NCBI RefSeq assembly: GCF_004364865.1
Contig: NZ_SOAU01000001.1
Coordinates: 3,070,001-3,134,000, forward strand
DNA: 64,000 nucleotides
Direction of reading: 5' to 3'
Origin: Ilumatobacter fluminis
GTDB taxonomy: Bacteria; Actinomycetota; Acidimicrobiia; Acidimicrobiales; Ilumatobacteraceae
Shown here: positions 7,819 through 17,146 of the stretch, in pieces
Numbering within the stretch: position 1 is the stretch's first letter
How the letters are laid out: every line of letters starts with the position of its first letter
Notes under the pieces: model-generated
Told to the model about the DNA's origin: nothing
The model's database searches: none
Seen by the model: only the letters and a program-made list of their open reading frames with translations
Position numbers and translations under genes: made by a program

Positions 7819-9365
7819 GGTTCGGGTGTCTCCGCCGCCGGCGCCGCCGCCTTCTTGGCAGCGGCCTTCTTCTTGGCCGGGGCCCTCTTGGCAGCCGCCT
7901 TCTTCTTCGCCGGAGCCTTCTTCGCCGCCGCCTTCTTCTTCGCCGGAGCCTTCTTCGCCGCCGCCTTCTTCTTGGCCGGGGCCTTCTTCGCCGCCGCCTT
8001 CTTCTTCGCCGGAGCCTTCTTCGCCGCCGCCTTCTTCTTGGCCGGGGCCTTCTTCGCCGCCGCCTTCTTCTTGGCGGCTCGCTTCTTCGCCGGCGCCTTG
8101 GCAGGAGCGGGCTCGGCGCCCACGGTCTCAGCGGAGTCGGTCGCCGGTTCCGGCACCGTCTGCGCCGACTCGCTCGACGGTTCGTCGGCAGCCGTCGATG
8201 CGTCGGACTGCTCGGTCGTCTCCGATGCGGCCTCGGCGGCAGCCTTCTTGCCGCGTCGGCGAGAGGCACGTCGCTTCTTCGGCTTCGTAGCGGGTTCGTC
8301 GTCGTCGCTGCTCGGCGTCTGGCCGTCGGGCAGCTCGATCCGGTCGGCCATGGCGGGCAGGGCCACGTCGATGCTGCGGCGATCGGGTGAGAACGCCGCG
8401 ACCACGACCTCGAGTTCGTCGCCGATGGTGACGGCCTTGCGCGCACTCGTCGGCGCAGGGTCGGACATCAGGCGGAGCGGGATGTAGACCTGCACGTTGC
8501 CGAAGTCGGCGTAGGCGCCGTGCGAGGAGTAGCTCGCCACCGTCGCCGTGATCGACTGACCGACGGCGTGCTTCTCGACGAACTCGAGGAAGTTCACCAG
8601 CTCGTTGACGTGCTTGGTCGACGACGCGCCGCCGTCCTGCTTCGCGTTCTCCTGCTTCGCACCGTCCTGGTCGGCAGCGTCGGGCTTGGCGCTCTGCTTG
8701 CCGCGGCCTCGCCTCGAGCGGCCGCTCTTGGCCCCGGTCTGCTTGGCATCGTCCTGCTGCTTCGCGGAAGTCGACTCGTCGTTCTGGTCGTTCGCCGTCT
8801 GATCGGCTGGTTCGGACGCCGCTGCCTTCTTCTTGCGGACACGACGCTGGGCCTTGTCCTTGGCTGCGGTCGCCGGTTCGTCGGACGCCTCGGCCTTCTT
8901 CGCGGCACGGATCGACTCACGGCTCTTCGGGCCACGGACCGGGTTGCGGTCGACGAAGACCCACCCGACGTGCGGCACCGGCTTGCCGCCGATGAGGCGG
9001 CCGTGCTCGAAGAGCCAGCCGTAGTCGCCGTGGAACTCCTGGAAGGAGTCGTTCGAGAAGACGCCCGCGTTCGCCTTGTCGGCGATCGCGAGGATGAAGG
9101 CGTCGCCGCGGCCCACTGCGCCGGCGGGTGGGGTCACGAGTTCGTTGTTGGCGACCGCCTTGTCGAACTGTTTGACCTCCCCCTTGGCGATGCGGTGGCC
9201 GAATGTCGCGTCGACCACCACGGTCACGTCGACGTCGGGGTACTCCTCACGGAAGGCGGTGACCGCTTCGTTGAGCTGTTCGAGGCTGGGCTTGGACCGA
9301 CCTTCCGTGGCAATGTTCGAGCCATCGACGACGAAGAGGTCTGGTTTGCTGTTCTGGTTCGTCAT
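7815..9365 (-). CDS. NYN-domain RNase-like protein with S1-like domain and histone-H1-like Lys/Ala tail
   Basis: 516 residues from ATG 9365. Residues 1-150 form an NYN/PIN-like (Zc3h12a-type) nuclease domain: LFVVDGSNIA with Asp14, then GRGDAF and SNDSFQEF supplying further acidic metal-binding residues. A charged linker follows. Residues of about 270-330 (GQSITATVASYSSHGAYADF) resemble an S1-type RNA-binding domain. The last ~95 residues are tandem copies of the 11-residue unit APAKKKAAAKK, resembling histone H1 or the HU tails of mycobacteria. Predicted RNA- (or DNA-) binding nuclease in the cytoplasm or nucleoid. Downstream xthA overlaps by 4 bases. The Shine-Dalgarno region lies within an 11-bp hairpin. 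Confidence 0.75.
   Translation of the reverse strand: MTNQNSKPDLFVVDGSNIATEGRSKPSLEQLNEAVTAFREEYPDVDVTVVVDATFGHRIAKGEVKQFDKAVANNELVTPPAGAVGRGDAFILAIADKANAGVFSNDSFQEFHGDYGWLFEHGRLIGGKPVPHVGWVFVDRNPVRGPKSRESIRAAKKAEASDEPATAAKDKAQRRVRKKKAAASEPADQTANDQNDESTSAKQQDDAKQTGAKSGRSRRGRGKQSAKPDAADQDGAKQENAKQDGGASSTKHVNELVNFLEFVEKHAVGQSITATVASYSSHGAYADFGNVQVYIPLRLMSDPAPTSARKAVTIGDELEVVVAAFSPDRRSIDVALPAMADRIELPDGQTPSSDDDEPATKPKKRRASRRRGKKAAAEAASETTEQSDASTAADEPSSESAQTVPEPATDSAETVGAEPAPAKAPAKKRAAKKKAAAKKAPAKKKAAAKKAPAKKKAAAKKAPAKKKAAAKKAPAKKKAAAKKAPAKKKAAAKRAPAKKKAAAKKAAAPAAETPEP
7846..8095. repeat. 33-base in-gene tandem repeats encoding APAKKKAAAKK
   Basis: About six near-identical 33-base units (gccttcttcttggccggggc type on the plus strand) encode the Lys/Ala tail of the NYN protein. 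Unit boundaries alternate between two synonymous versions (ttggccggggcc and ttcgccggagcc), so the array probably grew by duplication of a two-unit block. Copy number is expected to vary between strains. Confidence 0.8.
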
Positions 9366-9371
9366 GTTGTT

Positions 9372-9397
9372 CCACCGAGCGCGCAAGCGCTCGGTGG
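9372..9397 (-). promoter_or_regulatory. Hairpin covering the Shine-Dalgarno of the NYN gene
   Basis: A perfect 11-base stem (ccaccgagcgc, 9372-9382; gcgctcggtgg, 9387-9397) with a 4-base loop lies in the 71-base gap between kgd and the NYN gene. On the transcribed strand the 3' arm ends GGTGG and is followed by AACAAC and the ATG at 9365. The only Shine-Dalgarno-like sequence is therefore inside the stem. It could attenuate read-through from kgd or block translation until melted or cleaved. Confidence 0.65.
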
Positions 9398-9436
9398 CCC
9401 ATCGTACGGGTCAGCGCCCCGCGCGCGCCGCATCCC

Positions 9437-12400
9437 TCAGAGGCCGTCGAAGATGCCGTCCATCAGGTCGGCGAGTTCCTGGTCGTGGACCGTCTTCGAC
9501 CCGGTGGCGGGGCTACCGGACTCGACACGGGCGACGTGGCGGAGGTCGTAGCCGAGATCCTTCACACGCCAGGTGTGGTGCTCGATGAAGTGCCAGGGAC
9601 CCATGTTCTCCGGTTCCTCCTGGAGCCACACGAGCTCGCGAGCGTTCGGGTACCGGTTCTGGACGATGTCGAGCATCTGATCGGTCGGCAGCGGGAACAG
9701 CTGCTCGACACGGACGATGGCAACCGGCGCCTCTCGGGCGTCGCGCTCCGACATCGCGTCCCAGGCCACCTTGCCCGAGCAGAACACGATGCGGCTGACG
9801 GCATCGGGGTCGGACACGTGCGGATCGTCGAGCACCTCTTCGAACGAGCCCATGGTGAGCTCGTCGATGTGGCTACGGGTCTGCTTCATGCGCAGGCCTT
9901 GCTTCGGCGTGAACACCACCAGGGGGGTCTGACGCTCCTGGTGCACCTGCCGGCGCAGCAGGTGGAAGTACTGACGTGCGGTCGTGGCGTTGACGACCTG
10001 CATGTTGTCTTCGGCGGCGAGGGTGAGGAAGCGCTCGATCCGGGCCGAGGAGTGTTCGGGGCCCTGGCCTTCGTAGCCGTGGGGCAGCAGGAGCACCACG
10101 CCGTTGCGTTGGCCCCACTTGTCTTCCGCGGCGACGATGTACTGGTCGATGATGATCTGGGCACCGTTGACGAAGTCGCCGAACTGGGCCTCCCACATCA
10201 CGAGCGCATCCGGGTTCGAGTGGGCGTAGCCGTACTCGTAGCCGAGCGCTGCGTACTCCGACAGCAAGGAGTCGTACACCCAGAAGTTGGCTTCGGCGCC
10301 CTCGATGTCGGCGAGCGGGATCCACGGCTGGCCGGTCTCGAAGTCGACCACGGCAGCGTGGCGCTGGCTGAACGTGCCGCGCCGGGAGTCCTCGCCGGCG
10401 AGTCGGACCGGGGCACCTTCGAGGATCAGCGAACCGATCGCGAGCGCCTCGGCGGTCGCCCAGTCGACGTCGTTCGCCGACTCGAATTGCTTCGTGCGCG
10501 TCTCGAACTGGCGCACCAGTTTCGGGTGCGGCGTGAAGCCCTCGGGGAAGTTCGTGAGCTGATGGAAGATCCGCTCGAGCGTCTCTCGTTCGACGCCGGT
10601 CGGGATGTGGGGCAGGACGCCGAGCGGTTTCGGCGGACGCGGCACCTTCGGCGCCTCGGTGTTGCGTGACCGGGTCTCGTCGAGCGCCACCTGGAGCTTG
10701 CCCTGGAAGTCCTCGAGCGCCTGTTCGGCTTCCTCGACGGTGATGTCGCCGCGCTTCACCAGTGTCTCGACGTACACCTTGCGCACGCTTCGACGTTCGG
10801 CGATCGCCTTGTACATCAGCGGCTGGGTGTAGCTCGGATCGTCGCCCTCGTTGTGACCGTGGCGGCGGTAGCACACCATGTCGATGACGACGTCCTTGTG
10901 GAACTTCTGGCGGTACTCCCACGCCATCCTGGCCACCCGGACGCACGCCTCGGGGTCGTCGCCGTTGACGTGGAAGATCGGCGCCTGCACCGTCTTCGCG
11001 ACGTCGGAGCAGTACATCGACGACCGGCTCCACTCGGGGGCGGTCGTGAAGCCGATCTGGTTGTTGATGATGAGGTGGATCGTGCCGCCGATGCGGTAGC
11101 CGCCGATGTCGCTCATGGCGAGGCATTCGGCGACGACGCCCTGCCCGGCGAACGCTGCGTCGCCGTGGATCAGGAGCGGCAGGACCGAGAACGCACCCAT
11201 CGGCTCGATCTGGTCCTGCTGTGCACGGACCATGCCCATGACGATCGGGTCGACCGTCTCGAGGTGGCTCGGGTTGGCGGCGAGCTCGACCTTGATGTCG
11301 GCACCGGACGGGCTGTGGTACTTACCGGTCGCACCGAGGTGGTACTTGACGTCGCCCGAACCCTGCACGGTGTTCGGATCGACGTGGCCCTCGAACTCGG
11401 AGAAGATCGCCTCGTAGCTCTTGCCGACGATGTTCGAGAGCACGTTGAGTCGACCGCGGTGGGCCATGCCGAGCACCGAACCGTCGAGCCCCTCGTCGGC
11501 GGCGTGCGACAGGATCTCGTCGAGGATCGGGATCGCCGACTCGGCCCCCTCGATCCCGAACCGCTTCGTACCGACGTACTTGGTGGCCAGGAACTTCTCG
11601 AACGCCTCGGCGGCGTTGAGCCGCTCGAGGATCCGCATCTTCTGGTCCTTCTCGAACGACGGCGGCTTCGACTCGACACGCTCCTGGATCCACCGTTGCT
11701 CTTCGGTGTTCTGGATGTGCATGTACTCGACGCCGATCGTGCGGCAATACGCGTCGCGCAGCACCCCGAGCAGGTCGCCGAGCGACATCTTGTCGCGACC
11801 GCCGACGCCGTCGGTGAGGAACTCGCGGTCGAGATCCCAGATCGTGAGGCCGTACGTGGCCGGATCGAGTTCGACCGGGGTGTGCGGCTCCTTCCAGCGG
11901 AGCGGGTCGAGGTCGGCGATGAGGTGACCGCGGACCCGGTGCACACGGATCAGCTTGGCGACGGCCATCTGCTTGGCGAGCATCGCTTCTTCGCGGTCGA
12001 TCGGGTTCGTGTCGGGCCGCCACTTGACCGCCTCGTACGGCATGTCGAGGTCGTGGAAGATGTCCTCGTAGAAGCCGTGCTCGCCGAGCAGGAGTTCGTG
12101 GACCCGCTTCAGGAACAGGCCCGACTCGGCGCCCTGGATGATCCGGTGGTCGTACGTGCTGGTGACGGTGACGACCTTCGACACGCCGAGCGACGACAGG
12201 TTGCGCTTGTCGGCGCCCTCGAATTCGGCCGGGTAGTCGATGTTGCCGACGCCGACGATGACGCCCTGGCCGGGCATCAGGCGCGGCACCGACTGGACGG
12301 TGCCGATCGTGCCCGGGTTGGTCAGGCTGACGTTCGCACCGGCGTAGTCGTCGAGGGTCAGCTTGTTGTTCTGGACCTTGCGGATGATCTCGTTGTAGGC

Positions 12401-13102
12401 CGCCAGGAAGCCAGCGAAGTCGAGCGTGTCGGCCTGCTTGAGCACCGGCACGACCAGCGTGCGGGTGCCGTCGCCCTTGTCGACGTCGACCGCGAGGCCC
12501 ATGTTGACGTGGTCGTTGCGCACCAGCCGGGGCTTGCCGTCGGCGCCCTCGACGAACCCGTTCTTCATGTTCGGCACCGTCTCGGCGATCGCTCGCACGA
12601 CGGCGTAGCCGATCAGGTGGGTGAAGCTGACCTTGCCGAGGCCGGCTCGGGTGCGGTACCCGTTGATGACCTTGCGGTTGACCTCGAGCAGCTTGGCCGG
12701 CACGTTGCGGAAGCTCGTGGCGGTCGGCACCTCGAGGCTCGCCGCCATGTTGCGCACGATCGCAGCGCCGACGCCCTTGATCAGCTCGCCGGGTTCGGCG
12801 GCCGGTTCGGCCGCTGGCGCAGGTGCAGGCTTCGAGGCGGACGGAGCAGGTGCTGGTGCCGGCGTGGCATCAGCCGGCGGCGGAGGCGGCGTCGCCGCAC
12901 CGTTGCTGTCGGCCGGGGCGGGCGCCGGGGCAGGTGCCGGATCGTTCTGGTGCGCCGGTGCGGAGATCGACGTGTAGTCCTCGAAGAACTCACGCCACGA
13001 CTCGGCTACCGCGGTGGGATCGGCGACGTATCGCTCGTACATCTCTTCGACGAGCCAGGAGTTGGTCCCGAACGCCGATCCGGAGGTCTCTGTGCCAGAC
13101 AC
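9437..13102 (-). CDS. kgd: Multifunctional 2-oxoglutarate decarboxylase/dehydrogenase E1-E2 (Kgd type)
   Basis: 1221 residues from GTG 13102, close to mycobacterial Kgd. Longer in-frame starts lie in low-complexity antisense of the divergent gene and were rejected. Order: N-terminal E1 helix (NSWLVEEMYERY, 15-25), Ala/Pro linker (50-105), succinyltransferase-like domain (108-335) with catalytic DHR at 318-320 in TYDHRIIQGAESG, then the thiamine-diphosphate E1 domain with MAHRGRLNVLSN and the GDDPEACVRVARMAWEYR region. It decarboxylates 2-oxoglutarate and feeds succinyl groups to Lpd; the E2-like domain has no lipoyl segment of its own, so it depends on a lipoylated partner such as the SucB at 58266-59666. 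First gene of the kgd-NYN-xthA series. Confidence 0.95.
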   Translation of the reverse strand: MSGTETSGSAFGTNSWLVEEMYERYVADPTAVAESWREFFEDYTSISAPAHQNDPAPAPAPAPADSNGAATPPPPPADATPAPAPAPSASKPAPAPAAEPAAEPGELIKGVGAAIVRNMAASLEVPTATSFRNVPAKLLEVNRKVINGYRTRAGLGKVSFTHLIGYAVVRAIAETVPNMKNGFVEGADGKPRLVRNDHVNMGLAVDVDKGDGTRTLVVPVLKQADTLDFAGFLAAYNEIIRKVQNNKLTLDDYAGANVSLTNPGTIGTVQSVPRLMPGQGVIVGVGNIDYPAEFEGADKRNLSSLGVSKVVTVTSTYDHRIIQGAESGLFLKRVHELLLGEHGFYEDIFHDLDMPYEAVKWRPDTNPIDREEAMLAKQMAVAKLIRVHRVRGHLIADLDPLRWKEPHTPVELDPATYGLTIWDLDREFLTDGVGGRDKMSLGDLLGVLRDAYCRTIGVEYMHIQNTEEQRWIQERVESKPPSFEKDQKMRILERLNAAEAFEKFLATKYVGTKRFGIEGAESAIPILDEILSHAADEGLDGSVLGMAHRGRLNVLSNIVGKSYEAIFSEFEGHVDPNTVQGSGDVKYHLGATGKYHSPSGADIKVELAANPSHLETVDPIVMGMVRAQQDQIEPMGAFSVLPLLIHGDAAFAGQGVVAECLAMSDIGGYRIGGTIHLIINNQIGFTTAPEWSRSSMYCSDVAKTVQAPIFHVNGDDPEACVRVARMAWEYRQKFHKDVVIDMVCYRRHGHNEGDDPSYTQPLMYKAIAERRSVRKVYVETLVKRGDITVEEAEQALEDFQGKLQVALDETRSRNTEAPKVPRPPKPLGVLPHIPTGVERETLERIFHQLTNFPEGFTPHPKLVRQFETRTKQFESANDVDWATAEALAIGSLILEGAPVRLAGEDSRRGTFSQRHAAVVDFETGQPWIPLADIEGAEANFWVYDSLLSEYAALGYEYGYAHSNPDALVMWEAQFGDFVNGAQIIIDQYIVAAEDKWGQRNGVVLLLPHGYEGQGPEHSSARIERFLTLAAEDNMQVVNATTARQYFHLLRRQVHQERQTPLVVFTPKQGLRMKQTRSHIDELTMGSFEEVLDDPHVSDPDAVSRIVFCSGKVAWDAMSERDAREAPVAIVRVEQLFPLPTDQMLDIVQNRYPNARELVWLQEEPENMGPWHFIEHHTWRVKDLGYDLRHVARVESGSPATGSKTVHDQELADLMDGIFDGL

Positions 13103-13232
13103 GAAGCCGAGCGTACCGGCGGCAACGGCTCGTGTCCGAAAGGTGGTGCTGTTCCCACCCTGCTCATCGGGCGTCGCGGGCCTCCCGGGCGCAGTCACCC
13201 GCGAGGGGTGCCCGATCTGGCACGATGTGCGC

Positions 13233-14723
13233 ATGACGGTGGGTGAACGCGACGCGTCCGAACCGGACGACGTGCCCGAGACGACGGAATCGACCGAGCC
13301 GGCAGACGCCGAGACGGTCGATGCCGTCGCGTCTTCGCACGACGCAGCCGAGGGCGATGTCGTGCCCGCTCCCACCGAACCGGCCGACCGTGTCGCCGAC
13401 GACACCGACACGTCGGCGACCCTCGGCGCATTGTCAGCAGCCTGGCACGGCGGCACGACCGACGACGGCGAGTCGCTCGCCGACGCCGGAACGAGCGACA
13501 CGGCCGACGCGCCCACCGAACCCGACGTCGATCCGAACGAGCCGCGCCTCGGCGCCGGGGCGGCGGCGCCCTCCGGAGGCGTCGACGAGGCACCGACGCG
13601 CGGCGCACCCGCCGGTGCGGCGGCCAGCGTGTACCGCAGCCGCGACGAGCGGAACCGCAGCGTCTACCGACGCGCCAACCCGTGGTACCGCCGCCTCGCC
13701 CGGGGCCTGATCGCGACGTGCCTGCTCGGCGCCGCCGCGATCGGCATCTACGTCGGCGCCCGATACGTCCAGGACTGGCTCGACCGCGACCAGATCCCGG
13801 CGGCCGGCCCCGACGTGCCCGACGTACAGCAGACGAGCATCCTCATCACCTCGACCGCCGAGCAGATCCCGCTCCAGGGCACGCTGACGTTCGACACGAA
13901 CACCGGATCGTTCGAGTTCGTCGGTCTTGCCGGCAGCCCGAACGCGACCGACAACCTCACGAGCCCCGACGGTGTCGAGGTGTTCGCCCAGAACGAACAG
14001 GGCCTCTGGGTGCCCGTCGACCCGTCCGAACCCGTCGTCCAGTCGATCGACCGGGCCATGACGTATCTGCGCGACGACGACACCGCGGACGCGATCCTCA
14101 CCAACCGACTGCGGCGTGGCTACATCGACCTCGACGATCAGGTCGACGAAGGCGACGACGACGACAACCAGCGCACCCGCTACGAACTGTCGCTCGACCT
14201 CGCCTCGTTCGCCGAGGCGTTCCCACTCCAATGGCAAGACTTCCAGGAGACCGCCATTCCGGGCGTCGACGACGTGAACAACCACCCGGTCACCCTCTGG
14301 CTCGACGACGACGAGGTGCTCGTCGGCGTCGACGACCCGTCGACCGGCTGGTCGTGGCAGCGCCTCTCGTACTCGTCAGCGCCGTTCGAGGCCACGACGC
14401 CGGCAGCGAACCAGATCGTCGACTCGACGACCACCGGACAGATCCTCGGCGTGTCGTGCACGGTCACCGGCGTCACCTTCGACACGGCACTGGCCACGTG
14501 CGACGCCGCGCTCGAAGCCGGCCGGGCGTTCGCCGTCCAGGCCGGACTCGCCGATCAGACGACGAGCCCGGCAGCCGATCTGGCGGTCGCCACCGTGTGC
14601 AGCACCCTGCAGGGCGACGAAGCCCGCTCGTACGACGAGGACGGCTACCTCACGCTCGCCGGCCTGCTCGTCGACGCCGGCATCTGCCCCGGCGAGACCA
14701 GCCTGGTCCAACAGGACGGCTGA
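13233..14723 (+). CDS. Single-pass membrane protein with acidic N-terminal tail, unknown
   Basis: 496 residues from ATG 13233. The first ~145 residues are Asp/Glu/Ala/Pro-rich and probably disordered and cytoplasmic. A basic patch (YRSRDERNRSVYRRANPWYRR) then precedes one transmembrane helix (LIATCLLGAAAIGIYVGA). The outer ~310 residues include two Cys pairs near the C-terminus and a repeated acidic Asp-Asp pattern. Topology suggests a type II membrane protein. I do not recognise the ectodomain. It is divergent from kgd with a 130-base gap that must hold both promoters. Confidence 0.6.
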   Translation: MTVGERDASEPDDVPETTESTEPADAETVDAVASSHDAAEGDVVPAPTEPADRVADDTDTSATLGALSAAWHGGTTDDGESLADAGTSDTADAPTEPDVDPNEPRLGAGAAAPSGGVDEAPTRGAPAGAAASVYRSRDERNRSVYRRANPWYRRLARGLIATCLLGAAAIGIYVGARYVQDWLDRDQIPAAGPDVPDVQQTSILITSTAEQIPLQGTLTFDTNTGSFEFVGLAGSPNATDNLTSPDGVEVFAQNEQGLWVPVDPSEPVVQSIDRAMTYLRDDDTADAILTNRLRRGYIDLDDQVDEGDDDDNQRTRYELSLDLASFAEAFPLQWQDFQETAIPGVDDVNNHPVTLWLDDDEVLVGVDDPSTGWSWQRLSYSSAPFEATTPAANQIVDSTTTGQILGVSCTVTGVTFDTALATCDAALEAGRAFAVQAGLADQTTSPAADLAVATVCSTLQGDEARSYDEDGYLTLAGLLVDAGICPGETSLVQQDG

Positions 14724-14751
14724 GTCCGCGGCGCTCGTCTGACGCCGAGTG

Positions 14752-15630
14752 TCAGATCCGCTCGAGCTCGCGGCCGTCGAACAGCGGGGTCACACCGAAC
14801 TCGTCGGCGTCGGCGGCCATCTCGGCATCGGTCGGCGCCGTCACGTCGCCCGACGCTGCGTCGAGGATCGCCGGAAGCAGGCGGGCATCACTCGTCGTGT
14901 TGAGGAACAAGTCGGGTTCGGCGAGCACGTAGCGCACGGCGCGGGCGATGGCGTCGGGTTCGGTCAGCGGCTCGTACCAACTGAAGTGCGGCTGACCGGG
15001 ATCGGCCCACCGACCCCGAGCGATCGACTTGATGGTCTGTGCCGCCACGCCGCGTTCACCGCACCGAGAGCGGAGCGCACCGACGTCGGCCCGGTAGTCG
15101 TCGAGCCCGAGCAGGGAGTGGTTGTACGGGAACAGCACGCTGTCGAACGCGAACGCATCGAGACTCCGCAGGTGCATCGACGCGATCCGCAGCCCGTGTC
15201 CGGTCACCCCGATGAACCTGGTGAGTCCTTCGGCACGAGCCTGTTCGAGCGCAGCCACCGCACCGTCGGGGGCGAACGCCGTCTCCCACTCGTCTGGTTC
15301 GACCAGGTTGTGGAGCTGGATCAGGTCGACCTGGTCGACCCCCATCCGTTCGAGTGACCGCTCGAGTTCGGCCCGCGCCGCCGACCCCGATCGTTCACCG
15401 GTCTTGGTGGCGAGGAAGAAGCGGCTGCGGTGGTCGGACAGGAACGGCTGCAGTCGGTCTTCGCTCGCGCCGTAGCTCGCCGCCGTGTCGATGTGGTTGA
15501 CCCCCGCTCGATCGATGAGCTCGAGGGTGGCGTCGGCCCGCTGCTGGCTCATCCCGCCGAGCGCAGCGGCGCCGAAGATGATGCGGGTGGAACGGTGTCC
15601 GGTCGACCCGAACGGTGCAGTCGGCAGCAT
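14752..15630 (-). CDS. Aldo/keto reductase family oxidoreductase
   Basis: 292 residues. Catalytic tetrad of the AKR fold is recognisable: Asp in NHIDTAASYG with its Tyr, Lys in FLATKTGE and His in DLIQLHNL. The C-terminal half holds the expected NADPH-binding positions less clearly; the protein is slightly shorter than typical AKRs (~310-330). Predicted cytoplasmic NADPH-dependent reductase with unknown substrate. The gene is convergent with the membrane-protein gene, 28 bases between stops. Confidence 0.85.
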   Translation of the reverse strand: MLPTAPFGSTGHRSTRIIFGAAALGGMSQQRADATLELIDRAGVNHIDTAASYGASEDRLQPFLSDHRSRFFLATKTGERSGSAARAELERSLERMGVDQVDLIQLHNLVEPDEWETAFAPDGAVAALEQARAEGLTRFIGVTGHGLRIASMHLRSLDAFAFDSVLFPYNHSLLGLDDYRADVGALRSRCGERGVAAQTIKSIARGRWADPGQPHFSWYEPLTEPDAIARAVRYVLAEPDLFLNTTSDARLLPAILDAASGDVTAPTDAEMAADADEFGVTPLFDGRELERI

Positions 15631-15656
15631 GCGGCGACACTACCCCAGGCCGAAAA

Positions 15657-16559
15657 TCAGGGCCGCCGAGCAGTGTTCACCAGGTACGCGCCCGCCACGG
15701 CGACGACGCTGCCGAGGAGCGCAATGGCGTACGTCGTCTCACCACGCAGCGCGACCCCGAGCGCGATCGACATCGCCGGGATCAGGTACGTGGTGCTCGA
15801 CGCCCGGGTGCTGCCGTAGCGCCCGGTGTTCGACGCCATCAGGACGAAGGCGACCCCGGTGCCGAACGCGCCCAGCACGGCGACGGCGAGGAAGCTGCGC
15901 CACTGGAACGTCGAGTCGCCGATGCCGGCGATCCCCATCGGCGCCGTCCACACGAACGCCAGCGGCAACGCCCGGCCGATGACGGCGATGGAGCCGATCC
16001 GTCGTTGCACCGGTCCGGCGACGTTGAGGGCGACGCCGTAGCACGCCAGTGCGGCCAGGATCATCAGGATGCCGCTCGCGCTCGACGATCCTTCCGACCA
16101 GGTGGGAGCGGCGATCATCACGATGCCGAGCAGCCCGACGGCGAGGCCGACCATCTGACGAGACGGTGGGAGCGCCGCCACGATCACGGCGGCCACGGCT
16201 GCGGTGAAGATCGGGTTGGCGCCGTTGAGCATGCCGGTGACGCTCGACGAGACCCGTTCCTCGGCGAGCGAGAACAGCGTCAACGGCAACGCCATCCACA
16301 CGACCGACAACAGGCCGATCCGCGCCCACGCCGCACGATCGACCGATCCGCGCCACCCGCCGAACGCAGCGATGACGACCATCCCGAATCCGATCCGGAG
16401 CCACGACACGAGGTACGGCGAGAAGGCATCGAGCCCCTCGGCGATCAGGTAGAAGCTCGACCCCCAGATCAGGCCGGGCGCGGCCCACCGAGCCCAGTCG
16501 ATCGGGCCCATCGATACGTCTTCGGGAGCCACGGTCGGGAGCACGGTCTGGCTGGCCAT
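15657..16559 (-). CDS. EamA/DMT-superfamily permease
   Basis: 300 residues from ATG 16559. About ten hydrophobic helices arranged as two tandem EamA repeats; each begins with a characteristic turn (LIWGSSFYLIAEGL in the first, GVALNVAGPV in the second). Located in the cytoplasmic membrane and expected to export metabolites such as amino acids, but the substrate is not readable. It lies 26 bases upstream of the aldo/keto reductase gene in the same direction, so the two may form an operon. The start could also be the later Met of MGPIDW. Confidence 0.85.
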   Translation of the reverse strand: MASQTVLPTVAPEDVSMGPIDWARWAAPGLIWGSSFYLIAEGLDAFSPYLVSWLRIGFGMVVIAAFGGWRGSVDRAAWARIGLLSVVWMALPLTLFSLAEERVSSSVTGMLNGANPIFTAAVAAVIVAALPPSRQMVGLAVGLLGIVMIAAPTWSEGSSSASGILMILAALACYGVALNVAGPVQRRIGSIAVIGRALPLAFVWTAPMGIAGIGDSTFQWRSFLAVAVLGAFGTGVAFVLMASNTGRYGSTRASSTTYLIPAMSIALGVALRGETTYAIALLGSVVAVAGAYLVNTARRP

Positions 16560-16716
16560 CGCCAGCGACGATACGGCGGTGCGGTCGCCTCCCGCTGGCC
16601 GGTTTCGGACGGCGCGTCGATGTTCCGAACGGGCGGGTGCCAAACGGCTTGCCCCGCACCGGGTGCACCACCCAAGATGACGTCGTGCAGCCACCCATCT
16701 GCCCCGCACCGTCACG

Positions 16717-17136
16717 ATGCCGCTGATCGACGAGAACGACGGACTCCGTGCACTCCTGCGGCGGACGCAATCCGTCGCCGTCGTCGGCGTGTCCGACAAT
16801 CCCCGTCGACCGAGCCACACCGTCACCCGCTACCTCATCGACCACACCGAGTGGACCCTGTGGTTCGTCAACCCGACCGTCGACGAACTGTTCGGCCGAC
16901 CGGTCTATCCGAGCCTCGACGCGCTTCCCGAGGTGCCCGACATGGTCGACGTGTTCCGCCGCACCGAGCACCTGGCCGGGGTCGTCGACGAGTCGATCGC
17001 GATCGGGGCGACGTCGGTCTGGTTCCAGCTCGGCCTCGTCAACGACGTCGCCGCCACACGCGCCGTGCACGCCGGCCTCGACGTGGTGCAGGACCGGTGC
17101 CTCGAGATCGAGTTCGCCCGGCTGATCCGCCGCTGA
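16717..17136 (+). CDS. CoA-binding domain protein (YccU-like)
   Basis: 139 residues, a stand-alone Rossmann-type CoA-binding domain. SVAVVGVSDNPRRPSHTV is the nucleotide-binding loop, followed by YPSLDALPEVPDMVDVFR and WFQLGLVND typical of the YccU/COG1832 family. These small proteins bind CoA but their cellular role is not established. Monocistronic by context: divergent from the DMT permease and convergent with the DUF429 gene. Confidence 0.85.
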   Translation: MPLIDENDGLRALLRRTQSVAVVGVSDNPRRPSHTVTRYLIDHTEWTLWFVNPTVDELFGRPVYPSLDALPEVPDMVDVFRRTEHLAGVVDESIAIGATSVWFQLGLVNDVAATRAVHAGLDVVQDRCLEIEFARLIRR

Positions 17137-17146
17137 GCCGAGTTGC

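Noticed and set aside
9437-13516. 1359-residue kgd with start at 13516
   Set aside because: The extra 138 codons are antisense to the divergent membrane protein and low complexity; GTG 13102 gives the expected NSWLVEEMYERY N-terminus.
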